The notes beneath the pieces are model-generated. The model saw nothing but the letters and a program-made list of their open reading frames with translations, was not told the DNA's origin and did not search any database. From Acrasis kona (Eukaryota; Heterolobosea; Eutetramitea; Acrasida; Acrasidae): a DNA stretch of 64,000 nucleotides. Positions 1 to 8,996 of the stretch are shown in pieces. Location of the stretch: NCBI GenBank assembly GCA_026419775.2, contig JAOPGA020001171.1, positions 1 to 64,000 on the forward strand, given 5' to 3'. The stretch's first letter is position 1. Each line of letters begins with the position of its first letter. A program made the translations under genes and the position numbers.

Positions 1-205
1 GCCAACATACACCACGCGCACTATCAAACATGCCATCACAAACATTAGAACAAACACATAGCTTCCAATTATATATGACCCCTCTACAAAAAAGTTCAAA
101 CACGATAAAACCACCAAGGTTATTAAGAAGAAAAGGTCTCCCAAGATATCAACGCCAAAAGAAGTCATCCCAGGGGACACTATCTTGAAAGCAAGTAAAG
201 AGACC

Positions 206-823
206 ATGGAAACAACCACGGATGTTGAAGAAGAAGAAGACATTCCACAATTGATACGGAAGTGGAAGTATCATGCAGGAGAGAAAGACGGACAAGAGTT
301 GCTTTGTTTTACACGGGAAGACCTCCAGGCTTGCTTACAATCTGTACTTGAGGTTGGCAGTGGACAAAGAATAAGCGACATGATTTTACACATTCGTCAG
401 AAAATGGTTGGTGGAAGAGCAGCAAGGACCTGTAAAAATTATCCNCTTGGTAAATTGTCAGAGGCAGACTTTAAAAGATGGGTTGACAGCTTTCCAGAAG
501 ACATCAAAATAAGCCCAACTACAATGTCAAGACCAAGAAGAGAATTATTTGGTAAAAGTGCATCAGATCCAGCAGTTACAATTACTTTGAATAATGCCGA
601 TCATTTAAGCCAAGTTCCAAATGCTCCAAAAAATTGGTGGCATTTTTATTGGGATGAAAGAGCAACTGGTGTTAAAAGATACTTTAAACTGAACAAAGCT
701 GTGTTTAGATACAATATAACTCTTCGGTTCCTGTATGTAGATTTTTCTTATAGGGTTTTCCAGCCAACTATTTCTGATGAAGAAGATGATGATGTGTTCA
801 AGTTTGAATGGGTATCCGTGTAA
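206..823 (+). CDS. Hypothetical protein, possibly mobile-element derived
   Basis: I do not recognise this open frame of about 205 residues. The first in-frame ATG is at 206, although the frame is open slightly upstream. The N-terminus is acidic (a run of Glu after a Thr-rich stretch). A Trp-rich patch (NWWHFYW) lies about two thirds along, and the C-terminus is acidic (EEDDD). There is an ambiguous base at 445 inside the frame. It lies directly upstream of a frameshifted dioxygenase and a transposase scrap, so it may belong to a decayed element. I tested splicing it into the downstream dioxygenase frame through a GT at its end and found no in-phase acceptor. Confidence 0.4.
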   Translation: METTTDVEEEEDIPQLIRKWKYHAGEKDGQELLCFTREDLQACLQSVLEVGSGQRISDMILHIRQKMVGGRAARTCKNYXLGKLSEADFKRWVDSFPEDIKISPTTMSRPRRELFGKSASDPAVTITLNNADHLSQVPNAPKNWWHFYWDERATGVKRYFKLNKAVFRYNITLRFLYVDFSYRVFQPTISDEEDDDVFKFEWVSV

Positions 824-863
824 AATAAATTCAATTGTAATCTTCATCTGTGTTGTTTGAATC

Positions 864-2065
864 TTGTTTGAATCTGGAGATATCTCAAGTTGTTTGTTAG
901 TTTCAGACCGAGGAAGCTGTAGTACTGGCAAAGAGGAAGCAATCCCTGTAGGTTGCACCTCTTATAAAGATGAGGCCACATTTTTTATTGGATGTGCATC
1001 TTTGCCCGTCGAACAGACAACAAACTCTGTACAACAGATTAACAATGAGTGTAACCATGATGATAATGAGCAGAAGAAAAAGAGACGCAAGAACAGGAGA
1101 ACTCGTGGTCAACGTTTTAAAAGATACGTCGAGAAGTACCGAAATCAGTATCAAATGCTCCCACGCATTACTCACGACGACTTCTCGTTGAAAGAAGCCA
1201 TGGAAAATACCGCAAAGGAGAAGAAGTTAAATCAAGACCCTTTACACTATTTTGACGACAGTGCGGTGCACGTTGATAACCAAGGAACGCCAATAGTTGT
1301 AAGAATCAACAACTTCTTCACTGAAAGTGAGTGTACTTTTATACGAGAAATTATTGGTACAATGTCTAATGCAGTCGCGCCGTCTAAATGCCAAGGAACC
1401 AGACATGAAACAAAAAAGAAGCCCACGAAGTTGAAATCTCAAAAGCATGGTACAGTTGGTTCATACCATCATGCTTACTGGTATGAGAGAGTACGGGCTC
1501 CAGGTGCAAAGCCTCATTTCTCAAAAGAAACATTAGAGTGCAGAAGCAATGGTGATGTAACTGCATTTTTAAAGGCAATGCAGGAGACAACATTAAAGGT
1601 GTCCGCTTTTTTGAAAGCATTCGATCCAGAAATTTATGATATCTGTTTGAGAAGAGTAAAGAAGATTACAGAACATCAACCAAATCATTTATATTTTGGA
1701 GAAGAAAATGTATTTTCCGGAAGAGCCTTCAATATTAACCAACAAACACTTTTACATCGGGACAACGTGACATCGTTGATGGGTGGACTTTTCTAAATTG
1801 CGTTGGTGAATTCATAGGAGGACGTCTCGGCATACCACAATTAAGAGCATCTTTCAAGTATGAGTGTGGAGATTTAATTGTTTTTAGGTCAAATCCCCTT
1901 TGGCACAAATTGGAAACTTGGTCTGGAGAATGCCGTTACTCTGTAATACACTTTTTCCACCAAGAGTTAATTGATGACATTAATGATGTAGGAGTAGACA
2001 CAACTACAGTTGGCAGCGCAGTTCCTAAAATTAAGGAGGAAATCAAACATTTTAATAAAAATTGA
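864..2065 (+). pseudogene. TET/JBP-like 2-oxoglutarate/Fe(II) dioxygenase, frameshifted
   Basis: The frame runs from about 864 to 1775 and resumes one phase away at 1778, stopping at 2065. Across the break the protein shows the double-stranded beta-helix signature of 2OG-Fe(II) dioxygenases. There is an HRD metal motif (codons 1755-1763), then DGWTF and GEFIGGRLGIPQL, a YECGDLIVFRS strand, an LWH with the distal His, and CRYS with the 2-oxoglutarate-binding Arg. The spacing and the 'GG.L.iP.L..f.Y..GD' pattern resemble the TET/JBP nucleic-acid base oxygenase family, which is expanded in some protists and fungi and often mobile. The upstream part has a basic KKKRRKNRR stretch. No ATG is found near the start, so the 5' end is undefined. 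The break near 1776-1777 is too short for an intron: either a real mutation or a base-call error. Confidence 0.65.
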
Positions 2066-2516
2066 AATTGTTTTAATCAAAGCAATTATCACGTGACGAA
2101 GTATTCACGGTGCTAATTATGAAATATTTTTTATATCTAGTATAGAGATTGTTGGCTTTGATCTTCCGAAAAGTCTTTTGAATCGTTGATGCTCTTTTTT
2201 TCCTGTTCGTTCTCACTACACTACCAAGTATTGAAGCTGTACCTACCTGCTGGTTTCCATTTCTTTTAATGATTCGATTGTTTAAATTTCAAATTTATTA
2301 CAATACACATGATTAAATCAATTCCAATCAATTAGGGAGTTGACCAAAATACTCTCACCTCAAATTGCCCTTTTATATCCATTCTTTCTGGTAAAACTCG
2401 GTATGCGATTTTATCTTGCCTACTGCAATAGGAAATTTAAAAATAAAATTATATTTTTGACAATTACAATTTCATCGGAACAAAATACTCTTACTCGCCA
2501 ACAAACACCACTCGCC

Positions 2517-2855
2517 ATGAGCATTAACCGATCGCAACGCGCTCCATTATCCGATATAACAAATAAAGAGAATTTGGCTCCAATACAAACTAATGTTTTG
2601 AAGAGAAGTTTGCCATTTAAAATGAGTCCATTCAGCCCAAAGGAGAAGAAACGCACTCAAGAAAAGTTCTTTTGCAAAACATGCAGCCAACAATTTCAAA
2701 ATAGATCAAAAGCGGAGCATCACGCTCGCAAATACTTTGGAATACCATGGACCAAACCTGTATCACAGCTTACTGATGATGAGAAAATGAAGCTTACAAG
2801 TACAGTTGGTGCAGCTGACTCACCTGTAACACCATCTAGTCCAACTTTGATTTGA
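2517..2855 (+). CDS. Small protein with partial C2H2-like zinc finger
   Basis: A frame of about 112 residues from the ATG at 2517. It contains a CKTC pair followed by an HH pair about 11 residues on, reminiscent of a C2H2 finger but lacking the usual second-His spacing. The N-terminal part is rich in Ser, Pro and Lys. The stop codon overlaps the ATG of the next frame at 2855 in a TGATG arrangement. The two could be fragments of one gene separated by a frame break, or two remnants. I do not recognise the family. Confidence 0.35.
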   Translation: MSINRSQRAPLSDITNKENLAPIQTNVLKRSLPFKMSPFSPKEKKRTQEKFFCKTCSQQFQNRSKAEHHARKYFGIPWTKPVSQLTDDEKMKLTSTVGAADSPVTPSSPTLI

Positions 2856-3355
2856 TGATTGCGACATCTAAAAAAATGATCCAATTGTTCAATCTATCTG
2901 GTAAAACTAATTATAAAAATTTAATGACACAGTACTTGTGTGATTTGTATTTTAAATTTCCGAAGTATTATGTCGCACTTCATAAAAAGAACTGGGTTGC
3001 ACGATGCTATCGGTCTATTGGTAGATTTATCCCTTGGGATGAAATTATTGAACTGAAGAATGGATGGTTCCAAAAGTATGTGGAGCCAATATCCGTGTTC
3101 CGCATTGAACATTTGTCTACTTTGTATAATTTGTTAAATTTTGCTCAAAATAGTTGGAAGTGGGCAATGTCCTCAACTAATCCAGACTCAAGAAGTGACA
3201 TTCTACCATCATTAGATGCTTCAACAATAAAAGTACAGACCATTGTTCATAGAATTATGCAGAGGAGAATTGGCAATGATGTTTCCGCAACGCTTGATGC
3301 CGAAATGTCCAACGAAGTGCTTCGCGACCTTGTAACCACGAACACGAAGTATTGA
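2855..3355 (+). CDS. Hypothetical protein (remnant?)
   Basis: A frame of about 166 residues from the ATG at 2855, overlapping the stop of the preceding frame. It has normal amino-acid variety (aromatic and basic residues such as NWVARCYRSIGRF and WDEIIELKNGWFQ), so it looks like real former or present coding sequence. No domain is recognised. It sits in a decayed zone together with dioxygenase and transposase relics. Confidence 0.35.
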   Translation: MIATSKKMIQLFNLSGKTNYKNLMTQYLCDLYFKFPKYYVALHKKNWVARCYRSIGRFIPWDEIIELKNGWFQKYVEPISVFRIEHLSTLYNLLNFAQNSWKWAMSSTNPDSRSDILPSLDASTIKVQTIVHRIMQRRIGNDVSATLDAEMSNEVLRDLVTTNTKY

Positions 3356-3435
3356 AAAAAGTTGTAACAACTATTTTTATTAAAATAAAATTAGAATTAC
3401 CAATTGCAGCAAGTGTTTACTTTGAGTAATCTTTA

Positions 3436-3639
3436 CGTCAGACTACAATTGCTTGTTATTGGGATGCCGCTAAAAAATATTACAAGATACCATTTCGGCA
3501 GTCAGATAAATTTTGGTCAGAAATGAAAGAATATCTGCATAACTTCTATCCAAACGGATTTGGGAGTCTTAAAAATTGGGCACAAACACAGAATAACAGA
3601 GCACGTTGCTTGGAGAGTTGCAATTTAAAATCTATCTAA
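3436..3639 (+). pseudogene. Coding remnant without a start
   Basis: On the + strand an open stretch of about 68 codons ends at a TAA (3637-3639). It reads like protein (KFWSEMKEYLHNFYPNGFG, then KNWAQTQ). There is no ATG near its beginning and nothing continuing it downstream. It is best read as a decayed coding fragment in the same debris as the neighbouring transposase scrap. Confidence 0.35.
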
Positions 3640-3795
3640 GCTGTGGATAGAGAACACGATATTGTGACTTTAACAAGCATTGTGGTGATTTCAAAGTTGG
3701 AGTGGCCTGCAGGTCATGTCAGCAGAAAGTCAATTTTGACTCAAAATCATCTAGGAGTAGTCCATCTTTGAAGATACAACGGCATCAAACACGAG

Positions 3796-3882
3796 GACTT
3801 GATGTACTTCCTTGAGGAGTTTAGTGAAATTATAGACGAAGATTTTATTCTCGTTTTGGACAATGCACGGTTAGCCGAACAG
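3796..3882 (+). pseudogene. Possible DDE transposase scrap (Tc1/IS630-like)
   Basis: Twenty-nine codons contain a hydrophobic strand ending in ILVLDNARL, preceded by MYFLEEF. In Tc1/mariner and IS630-type DDE transposases the second catalytic Asp lies in a very similar strand ('ilvlDNa..H'). The rest of the catalytic core is not visible in any frame nearby, so this would be a short fossil. The call rests on one motif only. Confidence 0.35.
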
Positions 3883-4329
3883 GTACAGGACAGATATTGA
3901 GGATGAGGAAGAAATGTATGATACTGTGGTTATAAGGTATACAATCAAACAAGAATGACACATTTCCTACAATACAATCCATTGTATGAAAAATGAGTAA
4001 TAAAATGTAGTTTATTGCAAACGATCCTAATACATTTCTTATTGAGATGATGGTGTATCTGGAACCCATCATCTTTCGTATCTTCAACTATTGGTTTGTA
4101 TCTTCTTGTTCGCTCTTCATCTAAATCTTCTCCTCGCACGCTTCCTGTTACATTATTTTGCGAAACGTTTCTTCCAACAATTACACTGAGGTCGTTTGAG
4201 TCACTTTGCAATGTATATACACCGATTCAAATAATATTCGTCCAAAAGTACAATTTATAGTAAATGAAAGAAGTTTATGACGTTGTTAAGAAGTAAATTT
4301 ATTGATACTCATGTGTTATTTCTACATAT
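3883..4329. other. Gap without a supported gene
   Basis: About 450 bases between the transposase-like scrap and the 3' end of the small membrane-protein gene. Open frames of 80-88 codons exist on the minus strand but show no motif, overlap one another, and have no splice logic. I see no RNA gene or repeat. Confidence 0.4.
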
Positions 4330-4623
4330 TTATTCGTGCAAGAGTGGCAACTTGGCGAGGAAGTCGAATGCAGCGAATTCGTGGCTCTTAACTGTTTGAC
4401 CTGCTTGTAACTTTTGTGCAATCAAGTATCCATCATAGGCGAACAAGATGCAGAGGATGAATCCAATAAAAATCCAACTGGTGAGGATGGTCCAAACGAT
4501 AGCTCCAATACCCTTTTGTTGTTGTCCGATGAGCAAGTATCCAACACCGCCAAACAACCAGAAGTTGAGGATAAGAATGAGGATTGGGTGTGGAACGTTT
4601 GGGTTAGAGATATCGGCGGTCAT
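4330..4623 (-). CDS. Small two-helix membrane protein, TM2-like
   Basis: A 97-residue protein from the ATG at 4623 down. It has two hydrophobic helices (about residues 13-32 and 40-64) linked by GQQQKGIG. After the second helix comes YDGYLIAQKLQAG. The Gly-rich first helix followed by a polar 'Y-L-x-G-x-x-x-x-G' turn, and Asp in the second helix end, resemble TM2-domain-type membrane proteins, but the match is not strict. It is divergently arranged with INTS2 across a gap of about 190 bases, which must hold both promoters. The role is unknown. Confidence 0.65.
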   Translation of the reverse strand: MTADISNPNVPHPILILILNFWLFGGVGYLLIGQQQKGIGAIVWTILTSWIFIGFILCILFAYDGYLIAQKLQAGQTVKSHEFAAFDFLAKLPLLHE

Positions 4624-4815
4624 TCTTGCTCTCTCCTTATGTGTGTTTGTTTTGAAATTGGTTGGTTAGCGCAGTTCGATAAACTTCAATTTAACATCTT
4701 GTTCCGCGAACTCAAGTTCATGGAATATGAAGTTCTGAGTGGTTTTGAAAACGACAGCTGATTGTTTAACACAACGGCTATTAGTTGTAATGGGAATTTA
4801 CTTACAACAAATAAA

Positions 4816-7800
4816 ATGACAGAGGATGGGACTCTATTCGATCTGATCACCTCCCAACAATTATCGAGAATATCAGCGAACGAAAAATCACTAGAATTAT
4901 ATCTACCTTTATTATCACGGTATTATATAAATGCAGGAGAATCCCAAAAAAAAGAATTAACGAGAATGTTATCAATGCACTCTGAAACCGCCACGTGCAT
5001 TGCGTTTGAAAATTTGAATTGCTGGGACTCACTTGTTAATCTTGTCGTTCAAGAACTTCAGCAAAGAGGGCATTTATTTCAGGCCGAGGCACCATTACTA
5101 CTTTTCGACAACAATGACCACCAAGACGTGTTTAGAAATAACGGGGTATTGAGTACGTTGGGTGAGTTTGTTTCGCAGGAATTTGAAAAAGGTGATCATG
5201 AAAGAAGGGCCGCAATTATTTTAAGTGAGCTAGGAAGCTTGGTACAATATTCTTATTACCACCTCATAAAGTATCCTAACGTGGCGGCAATCCCCTTCGA
5301 GTCAGCCATTCTCTCAAACGAACTTTTCTTATCAAACGTAGACACTGTTCTGAGTGCCGCGAATGATAATGGGCTTGAAAAATGCTTCCCCCTAAAAGAT
5401 TTAATCATTGCGCTTTCCACATGCCTTCAAGGATCAGAGTACAGAATTTTATCATTATGCGCAAATCAACCGGACCTCATCAACACTACTATTGATGTAT
5501 TAGTTCGCCCGTCATCCGAAACTACACACATGAACAACGAACCAGCATTGAAGTTACTCAGTACATTATCAAAAAGAGTTTCGCAACGTATCAAATCGGC
5601 TTGCTTCAAATACAAGAGATTACCGGGACTCTGTTTGGACATGATCATTTCTAACGATAAGGATGTAATTGATCAATTAAGTGCATGCCTAAATGATGGA
5701 GACAAGAGTTCATTTTTATTCGAACATTTAAAACAACACGACGTTCCTAAAATCAAACAAGTGCTAAAAACAAAACTATTCAATCAAGATCATTCACAAA
5801 ATCAAGCTCGATTCTGCGCCATACTTCGGGTGTGCTGCGGATTGTCCACATTTTCGAACCTTTGCATTTTTAACACTTTGGAGGAATGGCAACAATTGGA
5901 CACATTACTAGATCAACAACAATCGAACAAGAACCGTTCATGCCAGCTCATACTTTGTTTGTGCCTACTATGCATGTCTCAAGATCAAGAAATAACGCGT
6001 CTCTACTTGCGACAGCTCGTTGAGAAATTTTACAAGGCCGATCTGTGCATGGAATCAATCTTGCTGCTTGCTACTAATTTTCATGCACAATTGTACGGAA
6101 GCATTGCCTGGTGGAACTATAATACCGCAAAGTTAAATCCAAGTCACGAAGTGGTCCAATTGAATAGCGATCGCATGGAGTCATTGAGAGGAATGTTTGT
6201 GGATGAGTTGATTGGTGTTGATGTGTTGGCTAATAAAATTCTAAAAATAGCACCCAAAGTGGTGGTGGTTACAAACACATCGGATAAATGGTTTGTGTTG
6301 AGATGTATTAATAGAATGTTAAAAAGTAAATTGTTCAGAACGCATCATGTTGATGCGGGAGATTGGATCTTTCAACAATTACATTTTAGCACCGACCAAA
6401 TGAAAACTCCTTCCACTATGCATAAGATTATTAAGGAGTTGGTTCTGAATTGTATGCCTCATCCAAATCATTCTTTTTGTATGAAGTTGTTTACAAAAAA
6501 ACAAATTATAGTATTTTTGTAAAAAAGTAGATAATATGAGCAGTAGGTGTTTAATGATGTTTTATGTTTTGACTGTAAATGATTGTTTGACACACCATCA
6601 TAATGGTCAACCCAACAATTTGAATCAATATGGTGCTGACGTGATTCAAGAATTTAATGTTGTAAAGTTGGTTGATTTTATTAGAAGGGATGGTAGGCGT
6701 CTGTTGGGCAACTCTTTGTATGCACAATTGCTTTCTTTGATTTTCGATCAACTTCGTCATTTGTTCCATCTTGATTTATTGTTAACCACTCCATTTACTT
6801 TTCCAAATCTTGATCAGATCAATCACATTGAAACAGATCAAATGCAAAAAATCTTGAATGATCCAATCAAGGATCAATGTGCTACAAAAATAGTCCTAGA
6901 TCAGTTGTTTAGCATGGAGCCTAATCAACAAGTAGATTTGCTGTGCCAACATGTAATTGAGCGCACTCTTCCTTCTCTGATATGTTCATCTGATCATGTT
7001 CAAAAATATGTATGGATTTCTATTAATAGTTTATGGAATAAAATGTGTATGAGAGATCCGATGAGAACTAATTTAAGCACTTTGATTAGTTTTTCTGGAA
7101 GCGAGAATGAATTGGATCATCAAGAATTTTATCGTAGTATAATCATTATTTTTAAAGTAAGAAAAAATGTTTTAATGATTCCTTCTCTTTTGAATATTTT
7201 CTTGCAAATTCTTGGTTCGTATACTATTGCTTCCAGAAGACATGTAACATCTATTGATAATAAAGAATCCAATGCGTCTTCTAGAAGGTCGGTTAATAGT
7301 GTACCGTCCTCCACAAGCATGCTATCTCAAACATATTCATTAACCCAGGAGAGTACTGTTATACAATTGTTGCTTGAAGTCATTTTATTGAGTGAAGACG
7401 CTACGACTGTGAGTGATGTGAGAGAAATCAAAAAAATGATTTGTAGTTATATTCATCAGAGGTTCATTGAACAACCAGTGTTGGCCAAACTAATTCACTT
7501 CCAAACTTATAATCCTTCTTTGATTGAAACAACCGTAGAATACATCAGCAGCATACATGTCTGTATGGATTTCCTTCCAGAGTTGATGAGCCAACCACAA
7601 ATCGAAAGGCAGGTTTTTGGCGTCGAACTTGCGTCTCGTTTGTGTGAGAAGTATCCTCTACAAAGATGTGTGGAGCTGGCTAGGTTGGCAATTTCTAGAA
7701 TGAGAAAGATGGCTAATAAAAACGGATCTCATAGAATGAACGTCACATCAAATGCAATTGTGCAGGATCAAGGTAGTGGTGATAAGGATCAAGGAGAGGA

Positions 7801-8026
7801 AGTTTTACTTTGTAATGTTTCGTCAAGTGACTATGAAGATGGTATGATACATGTCATGGACAGTCTTGTTAGATTTGTAGTAGCTTTTCCATTTTTAGCT
7901 GTTGAATGTATTGCTGTTTTAAACGATTCAAGAACAAACTTTTCGAAATCAGAACGAATGGTGAATAGTGTATCAGCCACTTTTGACAAGTTATCTTCCA
8001 GCGTGATCTCATTGATTAACAAGTAA
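4816..8026 (+). CDS. INTS2: Integrator complex subunit 2-like protein
   Basis: Two exons: 4816-6478 and 6531-8026. The 52-base intron has a GTATGA donor and a GTAG acceptor and joins codons in phase (phase 1). The product is about 1050 residues, close to the family's usual size, and almost entirely helical. The order of conserved stretches around the junction matches my knowledge of INTS2: a 'LLLATNFHAQL' segment, then 'DRMESLRGMFVDELIG', 'CINRMLKSKLFRTHHVDAGDWIFQQL', then after the intron 'FVDFIRRDG...LLGNSLYAQLLSLI'. INTS2 is a scaffold of the Integrator complex, which cleaves nascent RNAs of Pol II. Start: the first ATG in frame is at 4816. AATAAA-type poly(A) signals follow the stop. Confidence 0.8.
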
Positions 8027-8242
8027 TATGATAAAATAAAACGAGAATGATTGACTTTATTCTTTTGTTTTTGGTAAGGTTCAAGTCACAATATCGAGCT
8101 CTGTCAATTAATTAATAATTTACGAACTAATGACAAACATTTCTACTTTAACCCCATTTACCGCAAACTTCTATAATTTCTTTTTGCAAGCCAAGAATAT
8201 AAACTCAATACAAATCAAGTTTGGAAGGAGCTATACTTTGAG

Positions 8243-8431
8243 TCATACGCATTCGACAATTGGAAGACCACTCATCACCTTGGAACAATGAGTGCAAATT
8301 GTTTGACGCAATTCACTGGTGTCAAGTTCCCATTCTCTGAACAATAAACTTTGAATCGAAACAAAAACCTCTGGTTTTTTTGACGTCTGTTTTTTGTAAG
8401 AGATTTTGATTGACTTGAAGCCATCAATCAT
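8243..8431 (-). CDS. Small ORF, uncertain
   Basis: A 62-codon minus-strand frame from an ATG at 8431. It has a basic N-terminus and a CTHC pair near the C-terminus. There is no recognised family and no neighbouring exon. The surrounding interval 8027-8616 otherwise holds only INTS2 3' sequence and AT-rich DNA. A short + strand frame from about 8438, rich in Pro and Tyr, overlaps the same interval and is equally unsupported. Confidence 0.25.
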   Translation of the reverse strand: MIDGFKSIKISYKKQTSKKPEVFVSIQSLLFREWELDTSELRQTICTHCSKVMSGLPIVECV

Positions 8432-8616
8432 TCGTCAATGAATCCATATGGTTCTCCTTCACCCTACGGAGTACCACAGGTTAGAATGGGATGCCCTGCA
8501 GTACCTCATGTTTGACCATACAACTGCTACCCATGATATGCTGTGATATATAATAAATATTTATAATTTGTAATGTAACTTCTCCTGTTTTGTTGAAATG
8601 TTTCAAACCAACCAGG

Positions 8617-8979
8617 ATGTTTTTTCAAGAAAGATTTCAACTTGATGGAAAAATGAGCCAATCGTATGAAGCAGTAACCTCGCTGAACGATGTCCCTGAA
8701 GAGATATTCCAGAGTATAATATCATACTTGGGGCATATACCACAATTTTTATTACGGTCAGTGTCCCATAGTTGGAAGCGCCAACTTGAATCATTCATAT
8801 CCAACACAAGTATGTAGATTCATGTAAACATTGGAAATAACTTTTTAGAGCATTTGGACATTACAAGTTGCGAGGGGTTTCGATTATTGGACCCAAGGGA
8901 GAAGTTCAAATCTTTGACGTCCCTCCGTGCCCTCGATTGCCAACTTGATGACCTTAGCATGGCTACCCCAGCCTCTTGA
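8617..8979 (+). CDS. Truncated F-box/leucine-rich-repeat protein
   Basis: Two exons, 8617-8809 and 8849-8979, with a 39-base GT-AG intron. The second in-frame ATG at 8653 is an alternative start. Residues after that ATG form an F-box (LNDVPEEIFQSIISYLG, then RSVSHSWKRQL), the Skp1-binding module of SCF ubiquitin ligases. Exon 2 encodes one leucine-rich repeat (HLDITSCEGF, LTSLRALDCQL). The protein then stops after only about 105 residues, far shorter than normal F-box/LRR proteins. Only 17 bases separate its stop from the first ATG of the ankyrin gene, which suggests a truncated copy overrun by its neighbour. No splice was found that fuses the two. Confidence 0.55.
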
Positions 8980-8996
8980 TTTTTTGTCATGTGATA

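Noticed and set aside
4762-8026. Two separate genes instead of INTS2
   Set aside because: The two frames join in phase through a 52-base GT-AG intron and the conserved INTS2 order runs across the junction.
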